Origin: Clostridia bacterium | GTDB taxonomy: Bacteria > Bacillota > Clostridia > Oscillospirales > Acutalibacteraceae | NCBI GenBank assembly: GCA_017480115.1 | Contig: JAFVBH010000011.1 | Coordinates: forward strand, 1 to 41,859 | Direction of reading: 5' to 3' | DNA: 41,859 nt | Shown here: piece after piece, positions 1-7,600 of the stretch | How positions within the stretch are numbered: the first letter of the stretch is position 1 | Layout of the letters: each line of letters opens with the position of its first letter | The notes under the pieces: model-generated | Seen by the model: only the letters and a program-made list of their open reading frames with translations | Database searches by the model: none | What the model was told of the DNA's origin: nothing | Program-made: the position numbers and the translations under genes

Positions 1-159
1 TCCTTTGTCTTTAAGAAGTCTGTTTATGTACTTCTGAATGTTTCTGTAATCCGGCGGTACCTGTATTTCTCTTGAAATTCTGTCAAATTCCGGCTCATAA
101 GTGCAAATTGTGTAATTTGTGGTATGGACATCTAAGCCAACATAGAGTATACTGTTCAT
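1..159 (-). CDS. IS110-family transposase (DEDD), N-terminal fragment
   Basis: The reverse strand from 159 starts ATG and reads MNSILYVGLDVHTTNYT, followed by about 36 further residues before the window edge. The YVGLDVHTTNY stretch is the first strand of the RuvC-like DEDD domain of IS110 transposases, and D10 is the expected first catalytic aspartate. The ribosome binding site AAGGAG lies about 8 nt before the ATG, inside an inverted-repeat arm. Only 53 of the usual 300-400 codons are present, because the window ends. Copy B at the right edge has Ala at this aspartate position. Confidence 0.85.
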   Translation of the reverse strand, partial: MNSILYVGLDVHTTNYTICTYEPEFDRISREIQVPPDYRNIQKYINRLLKDKG

Positions 160-160
160 T

Positions 161-257
161 GTAAGGTCTCCTTCTTGTTTGCGGTAATGCTGTATTTGGT
201 TTTTTACAACTAATCATTTTACAGATAAATCCACGATCCTACAAGAGGGGACCTTAC
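161..257 (-). promoter_or_regulatory. Inverted repeat in IS110 leader enclosing the transposase RBS (copy A)
   Basis: Arm GTAAGGTCTCCTTCTTGT (161-178) pairs almost perfectly with ACAAGAGGGGACCTTAC (241-257), with about 62 nt between. On the transcribed minus strand the inner arm contains the Shine-Dalgarno sequence of the transposase, so folding would hide it. The same structure is in copy B. It could be part of a bridge RNA or a translation brake; which one is inference. Confidence 0.55.
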
Positions 258-264
258 ATATTAT

Positions 265-352
265 CTACAGGATTGTGTACCCGTTTTATCTATAAATCCA
301 ACCGCGAAGCGGTTCCGAAATTCCGCATTCCGCATTCCGCACTCCGCATTAA
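265..352. repeat. Dispersed palindromic repeat, right half, interrupted by IS110
   Basis: CTACAGGATTGTG, then ATAAATCCAA, the hairpin CCGCGAAGCGG and a run of TTCCGCATTCCGCATT follow the order of the intact copy at about 13435-13516. Its palindromic left half (GGACGGCC-type) is missing because the IS begins at that point. Nothing coding is seen here. Confidence 0.75.
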
Positions 353-363
353 GAGAAATCGGC

Positions 364-416
364 GGGCGTTAAATTCTTTTTTCATAGGAAACGGAGAAAT
401 TTCCCGTAAAACAAAA
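364..416. repeat. GGGCGTTAAA / TTCATAGGAAACGGAGAA repeat, copy 1
   Basis: This segment closely matches 21941-21997: GGGCGTTAAA, a T-run, TTCATAGGAAACGGAGAA, then AAACAAAAA. In both places it abuts the terminator of a ribosomal-protein operon on the minus strand. The copy here has a weaker hairpin than copy 2. Confidence 0.7.
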
Positions 417-443
417 AAGGCGCTGTCAGACAGCACCTTTTTT
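413..443 (-). terminator. Terminator of the ylxM-ffh-rpsP-khpA operon
   Basis: A stem of GGTGCTGTC and GACAGCGCC (minus strand, one G-U pair) is flanked by A and T runs, directly after the khpA stop. It looks usable in both directions. Confidence 0.85.
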
Positions 444-444
444 A

Positions 445-678
445 TCAGTCAATTTCAACCTGAATTTTCTGATTGTTTCTTACGGCGGTCGCTTTCATGA
501 CCGTTCTGATCGCCTTGGCGATCCTGCCCTGTTTACCGATGACTCTGCCCATGTCGTCAGCGGCGACGTGCAGGTGGTAAACGGTGCAGCCGTTCTCGTC
601 CGGCTCGTCAACGGTCACGTTGACTGCCGCGGGGTCTTCAACAAGACCCTTTGCAAGCTCTGTAAGCAGCTCCTGCAT
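445..678 (-). CDS. khpA: KH-domain RNA-binding protein KhpA (YlqC family)
   Basis: 77 residues, the usual KhpA length. It is a single type II KH domain with the RNA-binding GxxG loop as GKQG (about 48-51) inside GRVIGKQGRIAKAIR. KhpA proteins bind many RNAs, usually as a heterodimer with KhpB/Jag, and affect cell elongation and division in Firmicutes. It lies 42 nt after rpsP on the same strand, the standard place for this gene. An AGGAGG-type RBS precedes the ATG at 678. In many relatives rimM, trmD and rplS follow; here a terminator follows immediately. Confidence 0.93.
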   Translation of the reverse strand: MQELLTELAKGLVEDPAAVNVTVDEPDENGCTVYHLHVAADDMGRVIGKQGRIAKAIRTVMKATAVRNNQKIQVEID

Positions 679-720
679 TACGATTCCTCCTGTTTAGTAA
701 GATGTAGTGGGAAAACAGGA

Positions 721-966
721 TTATTCCGTAATACCGCTCTTCTTAAGGAGAGTCTTAACGGTATCAGTGGGCTGTGCGCCGACGGAAATCCAATGCTTTG
801 CTCTTTCGCTGTCGATGTTGATCTGAACAGGCTCGGAAACGGGATTGTAGTAACCGATCTCTTCAATGAATCTGCCGTCTCTGGGATAACGGGAATCCGC
901 AACGACAACGCGATAGAACGGAGCTTTCTTTGCGCCCATACGGCGAAGACGAATTTTTACTGCCAT
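721..966 (-). CDS. rpsP: 30S ribosomal protein S16
   Basis: 81 residues starting [19 protein letters not shown], the typical S16 N-terminus, followed by [22 protein letters not shown]. The ATG at 966 is preferred over one five codons upstream because GGAGG lies 8 nt before it and S16 proteins begin at this point. S16 binds 16S rRNA in the 5' domain and is needed for small-subunit assembly. It is the third gene of the operon, 82 nt after ffh and before khpA. Confidence 0.96.
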   Translation of the reverse strand: MAVKIRLRRMGAKKAPFYRVVVADSRYPRDGRFIEEIGYYNPVSEPVQINIDSERAKHWISVGAQPTDTVKTLLKKSGITE

Positions 967-1048
967 GGTTTTTTCCTCCAAATAAAGAAAATATAGATGA
1001 TTGTATTAAAACATGTAGGTTTACATGATTTAAACGAAATAATGATGC

Positions 1049-2398
1049 TTACATCATGCCGGGGAAACCGCCGCCCATATTGCCCATGCGGCGCATTTTT
1101 TTACGGGCGCCCTTGCTGTTCATCTGCTTGAACATCTTCTGCATCTGCTTATACTGAGAGAGCAGACGGTTCACGTCCTCCACCTGCATACCGCAGCCGG
1201 CGGCGATACGGCGCTTGCGGGAGGGATTGATAATATCGGGCTTTTCGCGCTCCTGCGGCGTCATGGATCGAATGATCGCCTCGGTCTTGCCCAGCGCGCT
1301 TTCATCAATATCGGCGTCCTTGATCTTGTTGCCGATGCCGGGGATCATACCCAGAATATCCTTCATGGAACCGAGCTTGCGCACCTCCTGCATCTGCATC
1401 AGCAGATCGTTGAGGTCGAATTTATTCTTGCGCAGCTTCGCCTCCAGCTCCTCCGCCTTTTTCTCGTCCAGCGCCATTTCCGCCTTCTCGATCAGGGAGA
1501 GCATATCGCCCATGCCGAGGATACGGGACGCCATGCGGTCGGGGTGGAACACGTCCAGATCGCCGGGCTTTTCGCCCACGCCGACGAATTTGATCGGCTT
1601 GCCGGTCACTGCCCTTGCGGAAAGCGCCGCGCCGCCGCGGGTATCGCCGTCCAGCTTGGTCAGGATCAGACCGTCGATCCCCAGCGCGTCGTTAAACGAA
1701 GCCGCCACGTTGACCGCGTCCTGACCGGTCATGGAGTCCACGACCAGCAGAATCTCGTGGGGGCGCACTTCCGCCTTGATATTTTTCAGCTCCTGCATCA
1801 GCTGTTCGTCGATATGCAGACGACCGGCGGTATCGATGATCAGATAATCGTAGCCCTTGTCTTTGGCGAGCTTGACCGCTTCTTTTGCGATCACAACGGG
1901 ATCGGTGGTTCCCATTTCAAATACGGGAACGCCGACCTTTTCGCCCACGACCTGCAGCTGCTTGATCGCGGCGGGTCTGTAAATATCGCACGCCGCCAGC
2001 AGGGGGCGATGCCCCTCGTTCTTGAGCTTATAGGCAAGCTTCGCGCAGTGGGTGGTTTTACCCGCGCCCTGCAAGCCGCACATCATGATGACTGTCGGCG
2101 GGTGCGCGGCGTAGGCAAGACGCGCCTGCGTGCCGCCCATCAGCGCGGTCAGCTCCTCGTTGACGATCTTAATGACCATCTGCGCCGGGGTCAGGCTTTC
2201 CATGACCTTTGCGCCGATGGCTTTTTCCGTTACGGAATTGGTGAAGTCCTTCGCTACCTTGTAGCTGACGTCCGCCTCCAGCAGCGCCAGACGCACGGTA
2301 CGCATGGCCTCTTTTACATCGGCTTCGGAAAGGCTGCCCTTGCTTCTTAACTTTTTAAAGGTTTCTTCCAGTCTGTCGGATAAGCCTTCAAACGCCAT
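1049..2398 (-). CDS. ffh: Signal recognition particle protein Ffh (SRP54)
   Basis: 449 residues, full length. An N-terminal four-helix N domain is followed by the GTPase G domain with P-loop GLQGAGKTT (about 108-116), DTAGR, and TKLDGDTRGG. The methionine-rich M domain (from about 300) contains SMTPQERE and SRKRRIAAG and ends in a Gly/Met tail. Ffh binds signal peptides and 4.5S RNA and delivers ribosomes to FtsY and SecYEG. It starts 6 nt after the ylxM stop, so the two are co-transcribed. No 4.5S RNA gene was seen in the window. Confidence 0.97.
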   Translation of the reverse strand: MAFEGLSDRLEETFKKLRSKGSLSEADVKEAMRTVRLALLEADVSYKVAKDFTNSVTEKAIGAKVMESLTPAQMVIKIVNEELTALMGGTQARLAYAAHPPTVIMMCGLQGAGKTTHCAKLAYKLKNEGHRPLLAACDIYRPAAIKQLQVVGEKVGVPVFEMGTTDPVVIAKEAVKLAKDKGYDYLIIDTAGRLHIDEQLMQELKNIKAEVRPHEILLVVDSMTGQDAVNVAASFNDALGIDGLILTKLDGDTRGGAALSARAVTGKPIKFVGVGEKPGDLDVFHPDRMASRILGMGDMLSLIEKAEMALDEKKAEELEAKLRKNKFDLNDLLMQMQEVRKLGSMKDILGMIPGIGNKIKDADIDESALGKTEAIIRSMTPQEREKPDIINPSRKRRIAAGCGMQVEDVNRLLSQYKQMQKMFKQMNSKGARKKMRRMGNMGGGFPGMM

Positions 2399-2404
2399 AT
2401 AGAA

Positions 2405-2758
2405 TCATCCTAAACTTTTAAGTTCTTCCGCTGTTTGTTTGATCTGCAACGCCGCCGCGGCAATCGCGGGATCGCCCCGATCGGCGATGGTTTTTGATAA
2501 CGCGATGATCTGCTCCGCCTTTTCGGAAATCTGCCGGAACCGCGCGGCAAGCCCGAGCTTTGCTTCCAGCCCGCGCAGCTGCTCTTCTCCCTTTTTCAGC
2601 GTGTCATGTATACCTTGGCGGGATACGCCTTCATTCGCCGCGATTTCAGAGAGCGATAAGTCGTTATCGTAATAATCTTCAAAAACGGCGCGACGTTTTT
2701 CGGTGAGCAAGTCGCCGTAAAAATCGTATAACAGCGCAATATCGTAGTTCTTTGCCAT
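2405..2758 (-). CDS. ylxM: YlxM-type helix-turn-helix protein (SRP operon)
   Basis: 117 residues. The N-terminal half has a sigma-70 region 4-like helix-turn-helix (LSLSEIAANEGVSRQGIHDT, about 53-72); the C-terminal half is helical and probably coiled coil. YlxM proteins (UPF0122) are encoded just before ffh across Firmicutes, and family work reports that they influence SRP activity. It is the first gene of this operon, with a consensus promoter at 2810-2838. The RBS is weak (GGTG). Confidence 0.9.
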   Translation of the reverse strand: MAKNYDIALLYDFYGDLLTEKRRAVFEDYYDNDLSLSEIAANEGVSRQGIHDTLKKGEEQLRGLEAKLGLAARFRQISEKAEQIIALSKTIADRGDPAIAAAALQIKQTAEELKSLG

Positions 2759-2809
2759 GAGATCACCGCCCGCATTGCCTGCAAAGTTTTTTTACTTGAC
2801 AGCCTCTGC

Positions 2810-2838
2810 ATTATACTATATTACATGGGGAATGTCAA
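2810..2838 (-). promoter_or_regulatory. Sigma-A promoter of the ylxM-ffh operon
   Basis: On the minus strand, TTGACA (2833-2838), a 17-nt spacer and TATAAT (2810-2815): both hexamers match consensus perfectly. The predicted start near 2803 leaves a leader of about 45 nt. Confidence 0.85.
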
Positions 2839-2894
2839 TAGGTTTGGCAAAAAAAAGACCGCGCTTGGGGTGCCTTCCGTAAGGAAGTGCGCCC

Positions 2895-3075
2895 AGCTAA
2901 ATTCGCCCTTGCGGGCGAGCTAAATTGACCTGTGGTCAGCTAAATTCCCTTCGGGAGCTAAATTCGCTGCGCGAGCTTATGGGCGAATTTTATTTAGCTG
3001 AAAACCGCAGGTTTTCAATTTAGCTGAAGCCGTAAGGCATCAATTTAACTGCGAGCGACTGCGAGCAATTTAGCT
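2895..3075. repeat. Chain of short hairpins joined by AGCTAAATT / AATTTAGCT
   Basis: AGCTAAATT occurs at 2895, 2918, 2938 and 2956, each followed by a different small palindrome: CGCCC-TTGC-GGGCG, GACC-TGT-GGTC, CCC-TTC-GGG and CGC-TGC-GCG. After a degenerate centre (2974-2991) the linker appears in the opposite orientation at 2992 (ATTTAGCT), 3017, 3042 (AATTTAACT) and 3067, with GAAAACC-GCA-GGTTTTC and an imperfect GCC-GTAA-GGC hairpin between. The last spacer (3051-3066) is a direct repeat of GCGAGC. The whole block is roughly a large inverted repeat. It lies between the dockerin gene end (3207) and the ylxM promoter; no ORF is credible in it. Confidence 0.85.
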
Positions 3076-3101
3076 TTTTGACCGGCCGAAAGCATATAAC
3101 T

Positions 3102-3152
3102 ATAACCCACTATGACACTTTCAAAGAAATGAAAGGTATCATAGTGGGCTAT
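3102..3152. repeat. Long perfect-type hairpin (about 22 bp stem)
   Basis: ATAACCCACTATGACAC pairs with its near-complement GTATCATAGTGGGCTAT around the loop AAGAAA. On the plus strand GTTTTTTC follows, as in an intrinsic terminator, but no plus-strand gene ends here. On the minus strand it would sit 55 nt after the dockerin gene and lacks a U-run. Confidence 0.7.
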
Positions 3153-3206
3153 GTTTTTTCTTCGTTATGTACTGTCGCCGTTCAGCGCGGTCTTTGGCAA
3201 TTCACT

Positions 3207-3698
3207 TTATTTTATATCATTAATATCAATGGAAACCGGGTTATCATCACTGCCGACGATCTCAACAACAAGCTCCGTTGTGGTGGGCGGCGTTGTGGGA
3301 ATCGGCGTTGAGGAAGGCTCCGTTGTCGTGGGAGCTTCCGTTGTTGTCGGCGCTTCCGCAGTGGTGGGGGCTTCCGTGGTTGAAGTCGTCTCGTCGCCGT
3401 CGGGGATTTCCAGCTCTTTTATATCATCAAGTCTGGAGGCGATACGCAGCGCCAAACGGGCGTCAACGGAATTGACCTTGCTGTCGCGGTTGATGTCGGC
3501 AATGTTAAACTGTTCCGCGTCTGTAATGAACTCCAAACGGGCAGCGTGGCGAAGAATACCGCGGGCATCATTGGACTGCACCTTGCCGTTACCGTTAATA
3601 TCGCCGAGCAACACGACGCGAGCCGAGGCAACCATCGAAAAAGCAAACAGCACTGCACATACAGCAGCAACAACCGAAATCAGTTTCATTTTTTTCAT
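3207..3698 (-). CDS. Small secreted protein with N-terminal dockerin and Thr/Pro/Glu tail
   Basis: 163 residues. A signal peptide (1-26, MKK then hydrophobic, ending near SMVASA) is followed by two dockerin-like calcium-loop repeats (about 33-92): GDINGNGKVQSNDARGILR and ADINRDSKVNSVDARLALR, each ending AARL/ASRL. Then comes a Thr/Ala/Glu/Pro-rich stretch (102-141) with repeats of EAPTTT, and a short tail ending VSIDINDIK. There is no catalytic domain, so it may be a truncated relative or a minimal dockerin carrier. It has its own promoter (3750-3779) and RBS (ACGGAGG). The dockerin resembles that of the protein at 10552-11817 most closely, including the KVQSNDAR repeat. Confidence 0.85.
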   Translation of the reverse strand: MKKMKLISVVAAVCAVLFAFSMVASARVVLLGDINGNGKVQSNDARGILRHAARLEFITDAEQFNIADINRDSKVNSVDARLALRIASRLDDIKELEIPDGDETTSTTEAPTTAEAPTTTEAPTTTEPSSTPIPTTPPTTTELVVEIVGSDDNPVSIDINDIK

Positions 3699-3749
3699 TG
3701 TTTGAACCTCCGTAAAAAAAACTGAGAAACAATCATTATTTCTAGGGTA

Positions 3750-3779
3750 AGTATATCACACAAGCAACCGCGATTTCAA
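3750..3779 (-). promoter_or_regulatory. Promoter of the small dockerin gene
   Basis: On the minus strand, TTGAAA (3774-3779), an 18-nt spacer and TATACT (3750-3755), about 50 nt before the ATG at 3698. Confidence 0.6.
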
Positions 3780-3857
3780 TAGAATTTTAATAAAAAATAC
3801 AAGAAATTTTTTACCCGCAGTGTTTTTTAGTAAAAATCAACAAATTTTCGTGCCGTG

Positions 3858-6245
3858 TTATTTCAATGTGACAATGGTAACGCCGTTTTCTCCCTCGCCG
3901 TATACGCCGCTGCGGAATGTTTTCACCGCGTGGTGTCCCCGCAGATATTTTTGCACCGCGGCGCGCAGAACCCCCGTGCCTTTTCCGTGAACGATCGTCA
4001 GCTCGCTCATTTTTGCCATGACCGCGGCGTCAAGGAACCGATCCAGCTCCAATACCGCCTCGTCAGCGTTCATCCCCCGCAGGTCGCACCGGTCAGGCAC
4101 TTTGGCAAAGGCGCGGCTCTCGCCGGAGGTACTGATCACCGCCTTTTTTTCCTGTTTTTTCTGCCCTCCGATAAGCCGCAGCTTGGAAACGGGCACGCGG
4201 GTTTTCATAAACCCGGAACGCACCGATACCATACCTTTATTGTCTGCGGGAGCAAGCACCTCCGCTTCACTGCCGATACCGCTGATTTTCACGCGGTCGC
4301 CCGCCTTCAGCGGTCTGGGCAGTTCGTAAGCCTCGTCATCATCAAAGGCGGTGACGGGATCGGCTGTCTCATCAAGAGATGAGAGTTTCTGCTTCATGAT
4401 CCGTTTTGCCTGCGCCGCGATGTCGTTGACATTCTCTTTTTTTGCCAGTTCCTTTTTCAGCTGCTCGATCTCAAGACTCAGCGCGGCGGCTTCCCGGCGA
4501 GTCTTTTCCACGATGCGGCGGCTTTCGCCCCGAGCAGCCTCAAGCTCCCGCTGCGCGTCCGCGCGGGCTTTTTCTTTCGCGTCCGCTGCGCTGCGCAGCG
4601 CGGTTTCCGCCTGATGCCGCAGCGCTTCCGCCTCCGCAAGCTGTTTTTCCGTCTCGATCCGTCGTTGTTCCAGGGAATCCACCACCGTCTCAAAACGGGA
4701 ATTATCCTCACTGACCAACGCGCGCGCCCGTTCCACCACCGCAGATCGCATACCCAGCCGCTCCGTGATCGCAAAAGCGTTGGAACGTCCGGGAACGCCG
4801 ATCAGCAGCCGATAGGTCGGCCGCAGCGACGCGACGTCAAACTCACAGGACCCATTCTCCACCCGGGGCGTTTCCAACGCGTACGCTTTCAGCTCTGCGT
4901 AATGGGTGGTCGCCGCGATCTTGCAGCCCTGCTCCCGCAAGGTTTCCAAAATAGACACCGCCAGCGCCGCGCCCTCCACGGGATCCGTTCCCGCGCCCAG
5001 TTCATCGATCAGCACCAGCGCGCCGTCGCCGGCATTTTTTAAAATGTCGATGATGTTCACCATATGAGATGAAAACGTGGACAGCGACTGCTCGATGCTC
5101 TGCTCATCGCCGATGTCGGCAAATATTTGCCGAAATACGCAGACGCGGCTGCCGTCGCCGGCAGGAATCATCAGCCCGCATGCCGCCATCAAGGACAGCA
5201 GCCCCACGGTTTTCAGCGAAACGGTTTTACCGCCGGTATTGGGACCGGTGATCACCAGCGTATCAAAATGCTCGCCGAGAAAAATATCCACCGGCACGAC
5301 CTTTTCCCGCTCCAGCAGCGGATGCCGGGCTTTTTTCAGCTCCACGATCCCGCTGTCATTCAGCGCCGGGCACATGGCGTTCATCGCGTAGGCAAGCCGC
5401 GCCTTGGCAAAGATCAGATCCAGTTCCACCGCGTTGCGGTAGGAATTTTGAATAGACGCCCGCTGCAAGCCCGCCTCGGCGGACAGGGCAGTCAGGATCC
5501 GCTCGATCTCGTCCCGCTCCTTGCTTTGCAGCACCTTGATTTCGTTATTCGCCTCCACCACGGCGGCAGGCTCGATAAAGACCGTCGCGCCGCTGCCGGA
5601 GGTATCATGCACCAGCCCGCCGATCTCTGAGCGGTATTCGTTTTTCACGGGCACGACAAACCTGCCGTTGCGCTGGGTCACAATAGCTTCCTGTAAATAC
5701 TTCTGATAGGTCTGGGAATGGATCATCTTATCCAGCCGCTCGCGGATCGACGCGGACTGCCGCTTGATTTTACGGCGAATATCCGCCAGCGCCGCAGAGG
5801 CATTGTCCGCCATCTCCTCTTCGGAGACGATGGCAGACGTAATCTTTTCCTCCAAAAACCGATTGGGCGCCAGACCGGAGAAAAATCCGTCCAACGCAGT
5901 TTCCACGCTCACCTGCCGCATGTGCCATTCACTGACGGCACGGATCACCCGCAGCACCTCCGCGATGTCCAGCAGCTCTCGCATATTCAAAATACCGCCG
6001 GCAGCGGCTCTTGCCAGCGCGTTGTCCACGTTCCGCAGTCCGCCGAATGCAGGACCGCCGAACTTTGCCAGCAGCATATGCGCGTCGTCGGTGCGTTGCA
6101 GCAGCCGCCGGGCGGCAAGCAGATCCGTTTCCGGACGGATCGCCAGCGCCGCCTCAACACTGTCGGGACAGGAGGCAAACTCCCCCAGCTTCTGTAAAAT
6201 TTTATCCAGCTCTAAAGCCTTATAATGTCTGTTTAATGTATTCAT
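3858..6245 (-). CDS. mutS2: MutS2 / RqcU ATPase with Smr nuclease domain
   Basis: 795 residues, normal length. The core and clamp region (1-300) is followed by the MutS-type ATPase with Walker A GPNTGGKT (334-341) and Walker B-type LVLIDELGAGTDP. A long charged coiled coil (about 510-620) leads to a KOW-like segment and a C-terminal Smr domain (about 715-795) with DLRG and HGKGTGVLR. MutS2 lacks the mismatch-binding domain of MutS1; in Bacillus it acts on collided ribosomes, and in other bacteria it suppresses recombination. It starts 31 nt after the glycerophosphodiesterase, which is likely its co-transcribed upstream partner. RBS GGAG precedes the ATG at 6245. Confidence 0.95.
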   Translation of the reverse strand: MNTLNRHYKALELDKILQKLGEFASCPDSVEAALAIRPETDLLAARRLLQRTDDAHMLLAKFGGPAFGGLRNVDNALARAAAGGILNMRELLDIAEVLRVIRAVSEWHMRQVSVETALDGFFSGLAPNRFLEEKITSAIVSEEEMADNASAALADIRRKIKRQSASIRERLDKMIHSQTYQKYLQEAIVTQRNGRFVVPVKNEYRSEIGGLVHDTSGSGATVFIEPAAVVEANNEIKVLQSKERDEIERILTALSAEAGLQRASIQNSYRNAVELDLIFAKARLAYAMNAMCPALNDSGIVELKKARHPLLEREKVVPVDIFLGEHFDTLVITGPNTGGKTVSLKTVGLLSLMAACGLMIPAGDGSRVCVFRQIFADIGDEQSIEQSLSTFSSHMVNIIDILKNAGDGALVLIDELGAGTDPVEGAALAVSILETLREQGCKIAATTHYAELKAYALETPRVENGSCEFDVASLRPTYRLLIGVPGRSNAFAITERLGMRSAVVERARALVSEDNSRFETVVDSLEQRRIETEKQLAEAEALRHQAETALRSAADAKEKARADAQRELEAARGESRRIVEKTRREAAALSLEIEQLKKELAKKENVNDIAAQAKRIMKQKLSSLDETADPVTAFDDDEAYELPRPLKAGDRVKISGIGSEAEVLAPADNKGMVSVRSGFMKTRVPVSKLRLIGGQKKQEKKAVISTSGESRAFAKVPDRCDLRGMNADEAVLELDRFLDAAVMAKMSELTIVHGKGTGVLRAAVQKYLRGHHAVKTFRSGVYGEGENGVTIVTLK

Positions 6246-6276
6246 ATGCGCTCCGTAAAACGCAGAGACCTGATTT

Positions 6277-7020
6277 TTAATCCTTGAACCTTTCCATCAC
6301 GTCGGGGACGTTGGTAATCAAGCTGTCCGCGCCGATGCGCTGCAAACGCTTGGCGGTACGCACATTGTCCACCGTCCACGGATTCACGTCAAGGCCGTAT
6401 TCATGGGCTCTGCTGATGATTTTTGCATTAATGTTAAATTTAAAGGGGTGCAGCGCGCGACAGCCCAGCTTCAAGGCATACGCCACGGGATCGGGGCGAA
6501 TGTCCCGATAGATGTCCTTTGTCATATCGTAAAGCAGCCCCGTGCGGATCTCGGGATCCAGCTCCCGCACTCTGCGCAGCGCCACAGGATCGAAAGAGGA
6601 AATCAGCAGCTGCTTGGAAAGCCCGCGCTCCGCCACGGCATTCAATGTCTCGTCAACAATGGAATAATCGCTGTTGTGGGGGGTTTTGATCTCAATATTG
6701 ATGATCTCCACGTCTTTCACCAGTTCGAGAAACTCCGTCAGTTCCGGCGCTTTTTCGCCCTTGAACGCCTCGCCGAAATAGCCGCCGAAATCGTAGCCGC
6801 GCAGCTCGTCGAAGCTCATATCGTTGATAAAGCCCGTGCCGTCGCTGGTCGCGTCAATATCCGTATTATGGCAAAGCACGACCTTGCCGTCCTTGGTAAA
6901 ATGAACGTCGGTCTCAACGCCGTCAATATTCATTTCCAGCGCCGCGCGAAATGCCGCCAGGGTGTTTTGGGGGGCGCGCTTGATCGCGCCTCTGTGTGCA
7001 ATGATCTTCATGGTCTTCAC
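6277..7020 (-). CDS. Glycerophosphodiester phosphodiesterase (GDPD family)
   Basis: 247 residues with no signal peptide, so cytoplasmic. It has the GDPD signature IAHRGAIKRAPQNTLAAF (His9-Arg10-Gly11), GVETDVHFTKDGKVVLCHN (metal-binding Glu and Asp, catalytic His), INIEIK and the late NPWTVDN motif. The enzyme cleaves glycerophosphodiesters to glycerol-3-phosphate and an alcohol, for lipid head-group recycling. RBS GGAG lies 8 nt before the ATG at 7020. An AT-rich 135-bp region separates it from the divergent DtxR-like gene; no clear promoter for this gene could be fixed in it. Confidence 0.93.
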   Translation of the reverse strand: MKTMKIIAHRGAIKRAPQNTLAAFRAALEMNIDGVETDVHFTKDGKVVLCHNTDIDATSDGTGFINDMSFDELRGYDFGGYFGEAFKGEKAPELTEFLELVKDVEIINIEIKTPHNSDYSIVDETLNAVAERGLSKQLLISSFDPVALRRVRELDPEIRTGLLYDMTKDIYRDIRPDPVAYALKLGCRALHPFKFNINAKIISRAHEYGLDVNPWTVDNVRTAKRLQRIGADSLITNVPDVMERFKD

Positions 7021-7094
7021 TCCATCTCAGTATTTGTTATTTATATAAAATATATAAATTTTTTGTACAAATTGAAAATAACTCCGTATTTTTA

Positions 7095-7123
7095 TTGAAT
7101 TTTTCCCCCGATACCGTTATAAT
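7095..7123 (+). promoter_or_regulatory. Promoter of the DtxR-like regulator gene
   Basis: TTGAAT (7095-7100), a 17-nt spacer and TATAAT (7118-7123). The near-palindrome TTATATATTAAATATAA follows at about 7125-7141, in the place where an autoregulatory operator could lie. Confidence 0.65.
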
Positions 7124-7155
7124 GTTATATATTAAATATAAACGGAGCAAAACAT

Positions 7156-7527
7156 ATGAAAATTCAAGAATCCGCAGAGAACTATCTTGAAACCATTCTT
7201 ATGCTCGGGCAGAGGAACGGGCATGTGCGTTCTATCGATATTGTCAACGAGCTGTCCTTTTCAAAACCCAGCGTCAGTGTGGCGATGAAGCATCTGCGCG
7301 AAAACGGATATATCGAAATGGCGGATAACGGCTACATTACCCTGACGGATAAGGGACGCGCCATCGCGGAGATGATCTATGAGCGTCACACGTTTCTGTC
7401 CGATTGGCTGGTACGCTTGGGCGTCAGCCCCCGTACCGCTGCGCAAGACGCCTGCCGCATGGAACATGTCATCAGCGCGGAAAGCTTTGAAGCGCTCAAG
7501 CGCCACGTCGCCATCAGCGGGGAATAA
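7156..7527 (+). CDS. DtxR/MntR-family metal-dependent transcriptional regulator
   Basis: 123 residues. The start MKIQESAENYLETILML is typical of the MntR/DtxR family, with Glu residues at the positions of the first metal site. A winged helix-turn-helix follows (SIDIVNELSFSKPSVSVAMKHLRENGYIEM), then the dimerisation helices with ERHTFL and ACRMEHVIS supplying the expected His and Glu/His ligands. There is no SH3/FeoA-like third domain, so it is closer to MntR than to full-length DtxR. No metal transporter lies beside it. RBS ACGGAG; ATG at 7156. Confidence 0.88.
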   Translation: MKIQESAENYLETILMLGQRNGHVRSIDIVNELSFSKPSVSVAMKHLRENGYIEMADNGYITLTDKGRAIAEMIYERHTFLSDWLVRLGVSPRTAAQDACRMEHVISAESFEALKRHVAISGE

Positions 7528-7544
7528 AATTTCAGATTGGTCGT

Positions 7545-7580
7545 ATCGGCTTCTGCATTCATTTGCGGAAGCCGATTTTT
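7545..7580 (+). terminator. Terminator of the DtxR-like gene
   Basis: Stem ATCGGCTTC with GAAGCCGAT followed by TTTTT. It lies between this gene and the convergent amidase gene. Confidence 0.8.
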
Positions 7581-7600
7581 ATGTTCCATATCAATCCCGA

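Larger units (their letters stand above)
1..264 (-). mobile_element. IS110-family element, 5' end (copy A, cut by window edge)
   Basis: The 5' part of an IS110-like insertion sequence runs leftwards out of the window: the first 53 codons of the transposase plus a 105-nt non-coding leader (160-264). The inner boundary is set by comparison with copy B at the right edge: the two are nearly identical up to the ATAATATG next to position 264 and then diverge into host repeat sequence. The leader differs from copy B by one inserted base and a few substitutions, so these are two separate copies. The 3' end is not visible. IS110 elements lack classical terminal inverted repeats and use a DEDD recombinase directed by a bridge RNA; that part is family knowledge. 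Confidence 0.85.

Noticed and set aside
273..500. 75-codon plus-strand frame
   Set aside because: It lies in repeat sequence and a terminator and runs into antisense khpA; there is no RBS.
2895..3075. CRISPR array
   Set aside because: Linkers are only 9 bp and the intervening sequences are 9-17 bp palindromes rather than unique 26-40 bp spacers; linkers also flip orientation midway, and no cas gene is present.
3151..3705. Long plus-strand frames through the dockerin genes (also 8811-9101, 11186-11632)
   Set aside because: They are antisense shadows of Thr/Pro-rich linkers, reading Val/Gly/Ser repeats, with no RBS and no recognisable domain.
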